64,000 nt of DNA from G963665085 sp963665085 (GCA_963665085.2 CAXXXS010000002.1:744001-808000), one strand, 5' to 3'; positions 1-8,976 are shown, counted from the first letter of the stretch. A program made the numbers and translations. The notes: generated by a model not told the origin, from the letters alone.

Positions 1-729
1 TTTAGCTGAAGATTTTGTAGATGAACGAACAAGTTTATTTAAATAATTTGAATGGATAGACAGTTTACTTGCGTAATAACCAACCTCTTTTTCTGATTTA
101 TAATTAGATTCGAGAAGTTCAACAAACTCATCAAACAATGTGTCTTTCTTATTTGAAAATTTCTCCTGACTAAAAAACTCCTTTTGATAAAGCAGTATTA
201 ACTCTGCAAGTTTTAGTATAAATAATTTTTGTTCTTGAGGCTCTTTTATCTGACTCAGTCTTTTTATTTCATTAAATAGTAATTCAACCTGCATTGAAGC
301 CTCCAGATCAAATATACTATATGGTGTTGATGATATTTTAAAAAGTCTGTGTAACTGTAAAAATGAAATTGGAAATTGATATTCACTAAAAATAAAATCA
401 TTAAAGGTCAGCATATATCCTGATGTATCAAGGCTCCAACTGTTCGTAGAATGTATCATGTTTTTAGGAATAATCAGTCCCATGTTTGGTTGTATATTAA
501 AACTATGGCTTCCTATTATCTTTTTTCCTGAACCCTTATTAATAAATGCTAACACATAGTGTGATATACGATTTGGCGGCATTATTCCATCAAATTCGGT
601 AACTAAATCATTGATGTTATGCATTTGAAAATTAAAATCAATTTTTAAAGACTCATTCAGATCTATAATTGTTTTTATTGAGCCTTTACGTAGGACACGT
701 CCATATTGAGAAATAATCCGTTCTTTCAC
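1..729 (-). CDS. AraC-family transcriptional regulator (3' end outside window)
   Basis: The reading frame is open from a GTG at 729 to the left edge, giving about 243 residues. The first 150 or so form a cupin-like sensor region (for example GSHSFNIQPNMGLIIPKNMI). The last visible part, EVGYYASKLSIHSNYLNKLV, is the first helix-turn-helix of an AraC DNA-binding domain. The second helix-turn-helix must lie beyond the window. GTG is chosen because an in-frame TAA lies six codons upstream and no ATG intervenes; ATA, TTA or ATT starts cannot be excluded. The neighbouring DUF3795 gene has the same orientation 31 nt upstream, so the two may be co-transcribed. The ligand is unknown. Confidence 0.85.
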   Translation of the reverse strand, partial: MKERIISQYGRVLRKGSIKTIIDLNESLKIDFNFQMHNINDLVTEFDGIMPPNRISHYVLAFINKGSGKKIIGSHSFNIQPNMGLIIPKNMIHSTNSWSLDTSGYMLTFNDFIFSEYQFPISFLQLHRLFKISSTPYSIFDLEASMQVELLFNEIKRLSQIKEPQEQKLFILKLAELILLYQKEFFSQEKFSNKKDTLFDEFVELLESNYKSEKEVGYYASKLSIHSNYLNKLVRSSTKSSAK

Positions 730-760
730 TATTAAAATTTTGAATTATTTCGTTTCTATT

Positions 761-1129
761 TTATTGCTTTCCTGTTTTTATGGTAACCCAATTCTTTTCA
801 CTCATATATTTAACAAACTCGGATTCTCCCTTTTCTTTGATCATCTCAACACCTAATCTCCTGTTTGTTCGAGTTAGAAATTGTCCTACACGAATCATGA
901 AAGGATTAAACAATTTACAGTCTTTAACCGTTTTATGAATATCACAATCTGCACATGAACTATATCCATTTCCTATACAACAAGGCCTAACCTGACAAGC
1001 TTTGTATCCAACAGCACATTTGGGATTATCTCCTTTGCACCCAAGACATTCTCCTTTGGTGTACTTTGGACACGCTCCGCAATAAAAGCCACAATAGGAT
1101 ATCAATGTTGTAATTTTTGGTTTAGTCAT
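761..1129 (-). CDS. Cysteine-rich DUF3795-type protein
   Basis: This protein of about 122 residues has many cysteines, starting with SYCGFYCGACPKYTKGEC and continuing with CLGCKGDNPKC, CQVRPCC and SSCADCDIHK. This matches the DUF3795 pattern of small bacterial and archaeal proteins thought to bind metal or an Fe-S cluster; the function is not established. The ATG at 1129 is chosen over an in-frame TTG at 1138 because homologues begin close to the first Cys motif. It is followed on the same strand by the AraC-type regulator. The assignment rests on the cysteine spacing. Confidence 0.8.
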   Translation of the reverse strand: MTKPKITTLISYCGFYCGACPKYTKGECLGCKGDNPKCAVGYKACQVRPCCIGNGYSSCADCDIHKTVKDCKLFNPFMIRVGQFLTRTNRRLGVEMIKEKGESEFVKYMSEKNWVTIKTGKQ

Positions 1130-1736
1130 ACTTCTCAATTTTATTCATAATTATACAGTAGAGAAAAAATTATACGAGTTTTAAGTTTGGATAAATCCAT
1201 TAAAATTTCTCTAATATTTTAAACTTATGCATACTTTATAAATATAACGGTACAAAAATATTCCTTTAATTTTCATCTATTGCTAAGTTTTAGATATTTT
1301 ATAAATTAATTCCTATTACTTCCCTTTTTGACACCGCTCAAAAAGGGAGAAAAAACCCTCCACGGATAAAAATTTCTGTCTGTCCTTCTCGCACAAAGCT
1401 ACGCTAACCAAGGCCGTACAAATAGAATTTCACACAATCCGTGGACAGCCATCACACCTGGCAAGTTCTTACCTAATTATTTCGGGTTTCAACTTATAGT
1501 TACTCTATCATTTTTAGTTAATAGATTAAAAGAATATTACGCTACATACAAGTCTTGATGGTCAAGACTATATGCGAATCCAACTATATCAATAAAGTCA
1601 CAAAAAATATTAATCATTATTACCATATCAAGAAATAGTCTCCCTTCTGTTTAAGCTATTCTTAAATTCAGATTATAACAATTTAAATTGTTTGTATTTG
1701 ATTTTATATATTCTTGTTAGAGATTTTCTCAATAAA
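1130..1736. other. AT-rich intergenic stretch with one strong hairpin
   Basis: No gene is visible in these roughly 600 bases. They hold a perfect 11-bp inverted repeat with a 6-nt loop, TCCCTTTTTGA at 1321-1331 against TCAAAAAGGGA at 1338-1348, and a 9-bp inverted pair TCCACGGAT (near 1358) and ATCCGTGGA (near 1436). Similar hairpins occur in other intergenic stretches of the window, so this is probably a decayed dispersed repeat. The hairpin lacks a T-run and lies about 390 nt beyond the permease stop, so it is a poor terminator candidate. Confidence 0.5.
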
Positions 1737-4139
1737 TTATTCATATCTCAACGCTTCAACTGGATTTTTTGATGCTGCCCGCCAGCTTTGCCAACTCACC
1801 GTTAACAAAACAATGCCTAAAGCCAATATACCAGCTAATATAAAAATCCACCAGCTTAAAGTAGTTTTGTAGGCAAAGTTTTCCAGCCATCTTCTCATAG
1901 TGAAATATGCAACAGGGCAGGATATCACAAAGGCAATCCCCACCCATTTGATAAAATTTCGATTTAATGAAAATAGAATTTGATTATTACGGGCACCATT
2001 AACTTTTCGCACACCAATCTCTTTGGTTCTTTGTTCCGCTACAAAGGCAGCTAAGGCAAAAAGCCCTAAACATGCAATTAATATAGCTAATACAGAAAAA
2101 ATTGAGACTATCTTATTTGTTCTTATATCAGCACTATATAAAAGTCTAAAATCTTCGTCAAAAAACACATAATCTAAATTTTGACCGTTAGCAAATTTAT
2201 CCCAGGTCTGTTTAATTTTTCTAATATTTTGCTTTACATCTCCTGATATTCGCACACTTAAATATTCACCTTGACGGCCATCATCAAACAACACTAACGG
2301 AGTCATTTCCATGTATAAAGAATTAAAATTAAAATCTTTTATTACTCCGATAATGGTGAAAGCTGCCTCTTCAGTTTTCTGCTTCTTATACACTCTTTTT
2401 CCTATCGGTTCTTCAATCCCTAGCTGCTTTATAGCCATTTCATTTAATACTACAGACTTGGAGTTTGTTTGATCACCTTCTTCTAAAAAACGACCTTCTA
2501 CGAGTTCAATCTCATATGTTTTTAAAAAATCTCCATCTACCCACAGTTGGGACATTCCTACGACATCGTTGGATGTCTCATTATAAAATGTATTACCCAT
2601 CCATATTCGTCCTGGAATACCAGTAGAATTTGTTACTTGAACTATACCTGATTGTGTAAGTAATTCACTTTTAAAAGAAGACATTTGATTTCCTAAGAAA
2701 TTTGCCTTTTTTATTATTACCAGGTCTTCTTTGTTAAAACCTAGTTCTTTATTCTGAAGAAAATTGAGCTGTTTACTTATAATAAAGGTTCCTGTAAAAA
2801 GTACAATAGTCACTATTAATTGAAAGATAACCAGTCCACTTCTTAGTTTGCTATGAGGACCTTCTGATTTATGTATTCCCTTTATAATTTTTACCGGTTT
2901 AAACGAGGTCAAAAAAATAGTTGGATAAATTCCTGCAGTTATCCCAATTACTATTCCGAAGACGAGCATTAAAGGAATAGTCCTAAAATCATCGGTGTAA
3001 TTAAATACAAGTTGTTTACTGATTAAATTATTAAAGCCAGAAAGCAATATTTTAAGTAAAGCCAATGCAAGTGCCAATGCTATTAAAGTGACAATAATTG
3101 ATCCTGACAGGAATTGTTGAACAAGCTTAATTCGGTTTGAACCCAGTGATTTTTTTATACCTATCTCTTTTGCGCGATTAACAGATCGGGCTGTGGACAT
3201 ATTCATGTAATTAATACAGGCAATTACAAGTATAAAAATTGTAATTATTAAGAATACAATCATGTAATTACGGTTTCCCAAAGGTTCCAATCCCTCTGAA
3301 ACATCGTTATCAAGATGGATTTCTGTTAACGGTTGTGTATACCATTTATATTTCTGTCCATTTGCAGCTAATTCTTCAAGCGATGATTCATGGTTCTGCT
3401 TCATAAAAGGATCTACATATTTCTTCACTATTCCTTCTAGTTTTAAATCCACATCTTGATTAGATGCGCTATCTTTCAGAAGAACATAAGTACAAAGCAG
3501 ATTATTTACCCAGTTCATATCCTTGTCAATCCACTCGCTTTTTATTGAAGCCAAAAAATCAGGTTTCATGTTTGAGTTATCAGGATAATCTTTTATTACC
3601 CCGGTAACTATATAATCGTGGCCTTCTATCCAGGAAAGCTTTTGCCCTAAAGGATTCTCATCCCCAAAATAACGTTGAGCTGTTGTTTCAGTTAAGACCA
3701 CTGTATAAGGCTCCACCAAAGCATCTTTTGAATCCCCATAAATAAAAGAAGCCGAAAAAATTTTGAAAAAATTAGCATCAACAAAATACCATTTAGTTTC
3801 GCTAAACACATTTTCTTTGAAACGAATAACAGGTTGTTTGCGAAAAAAGATGCGTACTGCTTCCTCAACTTCTGGTATTTCTTCCTGCATAACTTTCGCC
3901 AAAGGAGGACTTGTAAGCGCTAGATTTTGATTTTCAGTATTTGTTCCGAAAAACAAATTTACCCGATAAATTTGATCTGATTTTTCGAAAAATTTATCAT
4001 AGCTCAATTCGAATTGGACATACAACAGAATGAGAATACATGCAGTAATTCCAATTGCCAACCCAATAATATTTATCGCAGAATAAAACTTGTCCCTAAT
4101 CAAGTTTCGGATAGTAGTTTTTATGTAGTGTTTTATCAT
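1737..4139 (-). CDS. FtsX/MacB-like ABC transporter permease
   Basis: This inner-membrane protein of about 800 residues has the two-copy architecture common in Bacteroidota. An N-terminal transmembrane helix (around residues 20-40, INIIGLAIGITACILILLY) is followed by a MacB-like periplasmic domain and a first FtsX block (YMNMSTARSVNRAKEIGIKK). A second periplasmic segment and a C-terminal FtsX block (FALAAFVAEQRTKEIGVRK) follow. Such permeases work with a separate ATPase in lipoprotein export, peptide efflux or mechanotransmission. No ATPase gene is adjacent, so the partner must be elsewhere. The ATG at 4139 is preferred over the TTG at 4157 because the family usually begins MIKHYI-like, just before the first helix. 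Confidence 0.9.
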   Translation of the reverse strand: MIKHYIKTTIRNLIRDKFYSAINIIGLAIGITACILILLYVQFELSYDKFFEKSDQIYRVNLFFGTNTENQNLALTSPPLAKVMQEEIPEVEEAVRIFFRKQPVIRFKENVFSETKWYFVDANFFKIFSASFIYGDSKDALVEPYTVVLTETTAQRYFGDENPLGQKLSWIEGHDYIVTGVIKDYPDNSNMKPDFLASIKSEWIDKDMNWVNNLLCTYVLLKDSASNQDVDLKLEGIVKKYVDPFMKQNHESSLEELAANGQKYKWYTQPLTEIHLDNDVSEGLEPLGNRNYMIVFLIITIFILVIACINYMNMSTARSVNRAKEIGIKKSLGSNRIKLVQQFLSGSIIVTLIALALALALLKILLSGFNNLISKQLVFNYTDDFRTIPLMLVFGIVIGITAGIYPTIFLTSFKPVKIIKGIHKSEGPHSKLRSGLVIFQLIVTIVLFTGTFIISKQLNFLQNKELGFNKEDLVIIKKANFLGNQMSSFKSELLTQSGIVQVTNSTGIPGRIWMGNTFYNETSNDVVGMSQLWVDGDFLKTYEIELVEGRFLEEGDQTNSKSVVLNEMAIKQLGIEEPIGKRVYKKQKTEEAAFTIIGVIKDFNFNSLYMEMTPLVLFDDGRQGEYLSVRISGDVKQNIRKIKQTWDKFANGQNLDYVFFDEDFRLLYSADIRTNKIVSIFSVLAILIACLGLFALAAFVAEQRTKEIGVRKVNGARNNQILFSLNRNFIKWVGIAFVISCPVAYFTMRRWLENFAYKTTLSWWIFILAGILALGIVLLTVSWQSWRAASKNPVEALRYE

Positions 4140-4277
4140 GGTCTTATTTTTTCTCAAAAATTACACCACACTCATAACATACTAACATATAGAATCATAG
4201 AAACGCTGCAATAATTAGATCGTAAAAAAAATTGACAAAGAAGTGTAAAATAATTTTACAAAAAACACTTATCTGCA

Positions 4278-4302
4278 TGGCGCAAGCGTGCCGCTTGTGC
4301 CA
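4278..4302. repeat. REP-like palindrome, copy 1
   Basis: A GC-rich palindrome in an AT-rich region: arms TGGCGCAAGCG and CGCTTGTGCCA around TGC, with one mismatch. It lies 3' of the RAYT transposase gene. Copy 2, on the other side of that gene, is its reverse complement at 22 of 23 positions. Confidence 0.75.
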
Positions 4303-4307
4303 AACAT

Positions 4308-4856
4308 CTAACCAGGCAAAGTAACCTTAACTAAACCTTTTTCATCTGCATAATCCCGGGCACTGCTGTAAATATAATCTTCTGGATTATCAACAAAACC
4401 CATCTCAATAGGATTATTATGAATATAATTAAGTTTCTGCTCAAAGATATCCGCATTGCTTAAAACAATAGGCTGGTTATGTTGCTGCCAGAACTGATAA
4501 TGTTTATTGTTACCGTTTTTTTGACCTGCTCTTTCCAGCATCCAGAGTATCCATTCTTTTCGGCTCTCCTGCTGGTTTTCTTTAATCGCATTTGTTATCA
4601 TCTTTGATGAATGACTTTTTAAATCGCGCATAATATCTTGTAGGTTCATATCTTCTGTAGCAATAATCATATGAGCATGATTGGTCATCAAACACCAAGC
4701 GTATACAATCAATCCTTTATTTTCGATACAATGGTTAATACTATCGACAAGAATATCTTTATATTGCCTCCTTGTAAAAACATCAATCCAATAGACTGTA
4801 GCAAAACTTACAAAATAGGTAGCATTTTGATCCTTGAATTTATATTTCCGGCTCAT
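4308..4856 (-). CDS. REP-associated tyrosine transposase (RAYT), Y1/IS200-like
   Basis: This 182-residue protein of the Y1 transposase (HUH endonuclease) fold has the histidine motif at residues 60-62 in CLMTNHAHMII. Its C-terminal block (EQKLNYIHNNPIEMGFV, then PEDYIYSSARDY) is highly typical of RAYTs. Members of this family act on REP palindromes and are usually single-copy, domesticated relatives of IS200/IS605 transposases. The gene sits exactly between two REP-like palindromes in inverted orientation (4278-4302 and 4878-4900), the expected arrangement. Length is normal and no frameshift is seen. The G+C-rich palindromes stand out from the surrounding DNA. Confidence 0.93.
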   Translation of the reverse strand: MSRKYKFKDQNATYFVSFATVYWIDVFTRRQYKDILVDSINHCIENKGLIVYAWCLMTNHAHMIIATEDMNLQDIMRDLKSHSSKMITNAIKENQQESRKEWILWMLERAGQKNGNNKHYQFWQQHNQPIVLSNADIFEQKLNYIHNNPIEMGFVDNPEDYIYSSARDYADEKGLVKVTLPG

Positions 4857-4877
4857 TTGATAACATTTTAAATAGTA

Positions 4878-4900
4878 GGCACAAGCGACACGCTTGCGCC
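4878..4900. repeat. REP-like palindrome, copy 2
   Basis: Arms GGCACAAGCG and CGCTTGCGCC around ACA. It lies just upstream of the RAYT start codon, and its reverse complement matches copy 1 (4279-4301) at 22 of 23 positions. The pair therefore brackets the transposase as an inverted repeat. Confidence 0.75.
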
Positions 4901-4959
4901 ATATAGAAAACTAACTATTAAAAAAGTTTACATGTTAAAGACTTAATTCTAAGATAAAT

Positions 4960-5802
4960 CTACATTTTAACACTCGACATCTTTTTTGTCTTCAAAATTC
5001 CATAAACAATAAAAATGACTCCAACGATTATATAAGGAAGACTTAAGAGTTGCCCCATGTTAAATGTCATTCTATCTTCAAATTCAACTTGATTTTCTTT
5101 AATAAACTCAATGAAGAATCTGGCTGTAAAAATCAATACCAAAACTAATCCAAAGAAGAATCCATTTTTAAGTTTTTCTCGTTTTTTTGTATAGAGCAAC
5201 ATCATAATGGCAAAAATTAAAAAATAAGACAATGCCTCGTATAACTGAGCTGGATGTCTTGGAATAGCATCTACCCTTTCGAAAACAAATCCCCAGGGTT
5301 TGGTTGTTGGAGTACCTATTATCTCTGAATTCATAAGATTTGCAAGTCTGATAAATGCACTTCCTAACGCACCAACAACAGCTATCAAATCTATGGCATC
5401 AATAAGTGAATGTTTTGTTTTTCGCGAATATAACAGTAACGCTATAAAAAGCCCCAATGCTCCTCCATGGCTGGCTAATCCCTGGTATCCGGTAAATTTT
5501 ATTCCTCCTTCAGGAGGAAAAGCAACCGGAAGAATCATTTCTAACGGATGAGAGAGATAATAAGAAGGTTCATAAAACAAACAATGCCCTAACCGAGCTC
5601 CGGCCAAAATACCAATCATTCCATAAATTGATAATTTCTCCAGGTTTTCTGCAGGAATATTTTCTCTTTTATAAATCCATCCTAAGACATAAATACTAAG
5701 AATCAAACCACTTACAAAGAGCAAACCATAATATCTGATTGAAATACCAAATATGTTAATTATTTCAGGGTCAGGATTCCAGTGAATATAGTTTATAATC
5801 AT
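4960..5802 (-). CDS. lgt: Prolipoprotein diacylglyceryl transferase
   Basis: Lgt transfers the diacylglyceryl group from phosphatidylglycerol to the lipobox cysteine of prolipoproteins in the inner membrane. The 280-residue protein has about seven hydrophobic segments. It shows family blocks GARLGHCLFYEPSYY (about residue 90), GLASHGGALGLF, a divergent form of the Lgt signature (IRLANLMNSEIIG) and RHPAQLYEALSYF. The start HWNPDPEIINIFGISIRYYG is typical of Bacteroidota Lgt. Several lipoproteins with clear lipoboxes are encoded in this window, for example at 24338 and 28835. The gene appears to stand alone. Confidence 0.95.
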   Translation of the reverse strand: MIINYIHWNPDPEIINIFGISIRYYGLLFVSGLILSIYVLGWIYKRENIPAENLEKLSIYGMIGILAGARLGHCLFYEPSYYLSHPLEMILPVAFPPEGGIKFTGYQGLASHGGALGLFIALLLYSRKTKHSLIDAIDLIAVVGALGSAFIRLANLMNSEIIGTPTTKPWGFVFERVDAIPRHPAQLYEALSYFLIFAIMMLLYTKKREKLKNGFFFGLVLVLIFTARFFIEFIKENQVEFEDRMTFNMGQLLSLPYIIVGVIFIVYGILKTKKMSSVKM

Positions 5803-5975
5803 AGTTTTTATTCTTTATAATCTACGCAATTTAGGATAAAATTCAGAATTGGTGTCGGATATTGCAAGAAATAGACATTACTAGCAATAGTAAAATCTTA
5901 ATCTGCTTTTGTTGCATTTTTCTAAATCAATTTAAAAATAATATACCTACCCGGTTATCCTCCATTTATATTCCC

Positions 5976-6311
5976 TTATTTTGTTATTGTGTCAAAGTTT
6001 GATAGAGCCCAATCAATCATCATCCCAACTGCTGGCATTAATTCCTTACCTGTTTTTGTTAACGAATATTCTACACGGGGAGGAATCTCTTTGTACATTT
6101 TTCGATTAATAAGTTTATCTTCTTCCAAGCGTTTCAATGTACTAGAAAGCATTTTTTGAGAAATATCAGGAATTGCTTTATTCAAATCCTTATAGCGCAT
6201 AATACTATTTTGGTTTAACGTTGTAAGAATTAACAACGACCATTTATCACTCATCCTATTTAAAATATTTCTAATTGGACAAGTTGGATATAAAAGATCT
6301 ACTTCTCTCAT
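5976..6311 (-). CDS. HxlR-family transcriptional regulator
   Basis: This winged-helix regulator of about 111 residues belongs to the HxlR family, which often responds to electrophiles or redox stress. The block CPIRNILNRMSDKWSLLIL, beginning with the conserved N-terminal cysteine, is diagnostic. It is followed by RYKDLNKAIPDISQKMLSSTL (recognition helix region) and the wing EIPPRVEYSLTKTGKEL. The ATG at 6311 is chosen because family members begin a few residues before the CPI motif; an ATG at 6377 would add an uncharacteristic basic tail. It is divergent from the cupin, DsrE and hydrolase genes, which it may control. Confidence 0.92.
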   Translation of the reverse strand: MREVDLLYPTCPIRNILNRMSDKWSLLILTTLNQNSIMRYKDLNKAIPDISQKMLSSTLKRLEEDKLINRKMYKEIPPRVEYSLTKTGKELMPAVGMMIDWALSNFDTITK

Positions 6312-6341
6312 ATTTTTTTTCGCAAATTTAGAAAATAATCT

Positions 6342-6356
6342 CTTATAGAGAGTAAG
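6342..6356. promoter_or_regulatory. Candidate HxlR operator
   Basis: The imperfect palindrome CTTA-N7-TAAG lies about 30 nt upstream of the HxlR start, in the divergent region. A half-site-like GTAAGTAAC near 6454 lies in front of the cupin gene. HxlR-family operators are often short dyads with N7-type spacing, so autoregulation and control of the divergent genes is a reasonable inference, not shown. Confidence 0.35.
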
Positions 6357-6533
6357 ATTCTTTACAACACATAACACTTTATTTATATATTAACTTTTTT
6401 CAAAAAAACTTACGAACATATTCAACTGTAAATCAACAATTCTAATCTCTATTGTAAGTAACAAACCTGTTTGCACAGACTCAAAATATACAAGACATTT
6501 GAAACAAATAATTTCTCAAAAATCAATTTAATT

Positions 6534-6968
6534 ATGAAAGATTTAATAATAAAAAATGTATCTACTTTAAAAGGAGAAAAAATTGACAGGGACAATAATG
6601 AATTCACTGTAAAAACAATAATACCAGATGCAGAGTGTACAAAATGCCGGGCCAATTTTGTTGAGATTGAACCCGGTAATTATGCTTATGGTTATCATTA
6701 CCATGAGGCAAATGAAGAAGTGTTTTATATCATCAGTGGTAATGGGGTTATTCGCACTACAGATGGCAAAAAGCCAATAAAAGCAGGTGATGCGATAGGA
6801 TTTCCTACGGGTAAAAAAGGGGCACATGTAATTATGAATGAATCAGAAAAAGAAAAACTCGTTTACATTGATTTTGGAACTACCATCAGTCCTGAAATTG
6901 TTCACCTTCCCGATTTTAATAAAATAATGGTTATTGGGGAAGAAGTAAACGGAGTTTACGACAAATAA
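6534..6968 (+). CDS. Cupin-domain protein
   Basis: A single-domain cupin of about 144 residues. Cupin motif 1 is seen as GYHYHEANEEVFYIISGNG, with the metal-binding His and Glu residues, and motif 2 around GDAIGFPTGKKGAHVIMNES. Such proteins bind a metal ion and small ligands; the substrate cannot be told from sequence. The ATG at 6534 is used rather than the in-frame upstream ATG at 6471, because upstream residues are not cupin-like and a promoter probably overlaps that part. It is the first gene after the divergent HxlR regulator, followed 38 nt later by a DsrE-like gene, so the two are likely co-transcribed. Confidence 0.85.
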   Translation: MKDLIIKNVSTLKGEKIDRDNNEFTVKTIIPDAECTKCRANFVEIEPGNYAYGYHYHEANEEVFYIISGNGVIRTTDGKKPIKAGDAIGFPTGKKGAHVIMNESEKEKLVYIDFGTTISPEIVHLPDFNKIMVIGEEVNGVYDK

Positions 6969-7006
6969 TAAAATTTCAATTTTTAAACACCAAAAACTTA
7001 AAAAAA

Positions 7007-7435
7007 ATGAAAAGTAACAAGGTTTTATATTTTGCACTATTCTTAATGTTTACAAACATTACTATTCATGCTCAAGCTGAGAATCCAGAGACTGAAGTAT
7101 CAAAATTAACTGTTCTCTGGTATAGTGATGATCCGATGGTTGCTGAAAGAGTTGCACTAATGTATTCTGGTGTAGCAAAACAATTTGGACTTTTTGAAGA
7201 TGTTTCTATCATAATCTGGGGACCTTCTGCAAAACTTGTAGCAGAAAACAAAGAGATTCAAGTAAAATTAAAAGAAATGATGAAAAATGGAGTAAGTATG
7301 AATGTTTGCATCACTTGTGCCAATATGTATGGAGTAACCGACCAGTTAAAAGCACTTGGAATTAATGTTGATGTTATGGGAGTACCATTAACAAGCGCGC
7401 TAAAATCTGTAGATACCAGTGTGCTAACTTTTTAA
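7007..7435 (+). CDS. Secreted DsrE/DsrF-like protein
   Basis: This 142-residue protein has an N-terminal signal peptide (LYFALFLMFTNITIHAQA) and a DsrE-like alpha/beta domain. It shows LTVLWYSDDPMVAERVALM at the start of the fold, IIIWGPSAKLVAE, and a loop with two cysteines in NVCITCANMYGV. Cytoplasmic DsrE-family proteins carry sulfur on a loop cysteine; the role of exported versions in Bacteroidota is unknown. It follows the cupin gene and ends in front of a hairpin terminator. A redox or sulfur-stress link through the HxlR regulator is inference. Confidence 0.8.
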   Translation: MKSNKVLYFALFLMFTNITIHAQAENPETEVSKLTVLWYSDDPMVAERVALMYSGVAKQFGLFEDVSIIIWGPSAKLVAENKEIQVKLKEMMKNGVSMNVCITCANMYGVTDQLKALGINVDVMGVPLTSALKSVDTSVLTF

Positions 7436-7450
7436 AATTCTTGAAAACAA

Positions 7451-7487
7451 AAATCTGAGGGGCTATAAAAAAGTACCTCTCAGATTT
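7451..7487 (+). terminator. Hairpin terminator candidate after the DsrE-like gene
   Basis: Arms AAATCTGAG and CTCAGATTT (9 bp, extendable with mismatches) lie 16 nt after the DsrE stop and are followed by CTTATTT. The tail is short of Ts, so efficiency is uncertain. Confidence 0.5.
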
Positions 7488-7532
7488 CTTATTTAAAATG
7501 TTTTATAATCATATATCAATATGTCGTTTAGT

Positions 7533-7615
7533 TAAGGTTCCAACGCTGTCAGGAGCTACGCACGCTGACAGGTTTAAATCACAGTATATCGACCTGTCAG
7601 CGTTTTTAAACATGA
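7533..7615. repeat. TGACAG-type palindromic intergenic repeat, copy A
   Basis: Contains CTGTCAG and CTGACAG half-palindromes, then a perfect 11-bp dyad CGCTGACAGGT against ACCTGTCAGCG. The first 56 bases match 11949-12004 at 48 positions by hand count. It lies between the DsrE-like gene and the alpha/beta hydrolase. Related but more diverged clusters occur at 35351-35425 and 42855-42952. Confidence 0.7.
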
Positions 7616-7681
7616 CAGCATCAATTATAGAATCGTTAACTAAACGATTCATATATATAAATAATATAACTCCATATAAAT

Positions 7682-8566
7682 ATGAAATTTAAAATAAAAT
7701 CAAAAATTATCTCTCTGTTTATTATTCTGCTTAGTTGTATATCTATATATGCTCAAGAGAATCAAAAAAATACTTTACTACCACAAAATGTGAAACATAA
7801 AATACTTTATGGAGCTAATCCAGAAGCTGGAAAATATGTACAAACCGATGATACCAGGATCTATTATGAAACATATGGCTATGGACAACCTATTGTTATA
7901 TTGCACGGAGGATTAATGGGTTCAACAGATGAGATGTCTGAGTTTATTGAAAGACTGAAACATAAATACCTTGTAATTGCGGTTTCAACCCGCGGACACG
8001 GCAAATCTGAGATAGGCACTTTACCCATTACGTACGAGAAGAAAGCAAACGATATTGTAAATGTGATTAATGCTGTAACAAAAGACAGTGTCATCATTCT
8101 GGGATTTAGTGATGGTGCTTATACTGGGTATAAAGTAGCAAGTATGTATCCTGAAAAAGTAAAAAAAATGATTGCAATAGGAGCCGGAGAGCAAATTCCT
8201 GGTTTACGTAAGGTTGTAGCGTTAACCAAAGAGACTGTAAACCTGGAAAATGATTTTTGGAAACAAAAACTAGCCCTTATGCCAGAACCTGAAAGACTAG
8301 AAGAATTCTGGACGAGTATGGCTGATTTTTATAATACTATGATTGCAAGTAAAGAGTTATTTGCATCAATTAAATGTCCGGTTCTCTTAATGGCTGGTGA
8401 ACTTGATCGAAATGCCCCATTACCGACAATAATAAATGCTTATAACATGATACCCAAAAGCCAGTTGAGCATTATTCCAAATACTGGTCATGTTGTTTTT
8501 ATGGAAAACTTTGAGGCTGTATGGGCTAGTTTAGTTCCTTTTTTTAATGAAAGCTTAAAAGAATAG
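7682..8566 (+). CDS. Secreted alpha/beta-hydrolase
   Basis: This 294-residue enzyme has a signal peptide (about residues 1-24, ending CISIYAQ) and a complete alpha/beta-hydrolase fold. The oxyanion region is VILHGGLMGS, the nucleophile elbow GFSDG sits in VIILGFSDGAYTGYKVA, the acid is in AGELDRNAP and the catalytic His in PNTGHVVFMEN. A catalytic serine is therefore present. Substrate is unknown; closest-looking families are esterases and haloperoxidase-like hydrolases. It follows the cupin and DsrE genes but is separated by a terminator and a repeat, so it probably has its own promoter. Confidence 0.9.
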   Translation: MKFKIKSKIISLFIILLSCISIYAQENQKNTLLPQNVKHKILYGANPEAGKYVQTDDTRIYYETYGYGQPIVILHGGLMGSTDEMSEFIERLKHKYLVIAVSTRGHGKSEIGTLPITYEKKANDIVNVINAVTKDSVIILGFSDGAYTGYKVASMYPEKVKKMIAIGAGEQIPGLRKVVALTKETVNLENDFWKQKLALMPEPERLEEFWTSMADFYNTMIASKELFASIKCPVLLMAGELDRNAPLPTIINAYNMIPKSQLSIIPNTGHVVFMENFEAVWASLVPFFNESLKE

Positions 8567-8575
8567 AAATTACAT

Positions 8576-8944
8576 TTAAGCTATTAATTCATTCGAATGA
8601 AGAATAAATTTTATTAACTCTTTATTAATTTCATTCTCATTAAAAATATTAATTCGATTAATCTCCAATCTATTCTTTCCTTTAATTGTCTTTACAATTC
8701 TATCATTATCTATTTTGGATTTACTATAAAATTCGATAAAGATGCTCTCCTGGCTTCTTCTTAATCCTATAACAGCAAAAGCCTGAGACGTTACTAATTG
8801 AATTGAGGCTTTTTGTATTTTTAATTTGAAATCAATTTCATTAGCTACTTCTTCCAGAATCCTTATGGATAATTTCTTGTGTTTTGGTTTATAAAACATA
8901 AGAAAATTATCTATCTCCTTTATTTGTTCTTTTGTAACCAACAT
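8576..8944 (-). CDS. DUF5655-like small protein
   Basis: A cytoplasmic protein of 122 residues without signal or membrane segment. The order ILEEVANEIDFKLKIQKASIQ, then FAVIGLRRSQESIFIEFYS, then NEINKELIKFILHSNELIA resembles DUF5655, a domain found alone or fused to nuclease-like proteins. The function is unknown. It is convergent with the alpha/beta-hydrolase gene, with only 9 nt between the stops. The family call comes from overall pattern only. Confidence 0.55.
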   Translation of the reverse strand: MLVTKEQIKEIDNFLMFYKPKHKKLSIRILEEVANEIDFKLKIQKASIQLVTSQAFAVIGLRRSQESIFIEFYSKSKIDNDRIVKTIKGKNRLEINRINIFNENEINKELIKFILHSNELIA

Positions 8945-8976
8945 ACTTATCTTATTTCAGGTATGTAAAAATACTC

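Noticed and set aside
1321..1348. Hairpin as terminator of the FtsX-like permease
   Set aside because: It lies about 390 nt beyond the stop and has no T-run on the minus strand.
7533..7615. Palindromic repeats as a CRISPR array
   Set aside because: Half-sites are irregularly spaced, there are no unique spacers of even length, and no cas gene is present.
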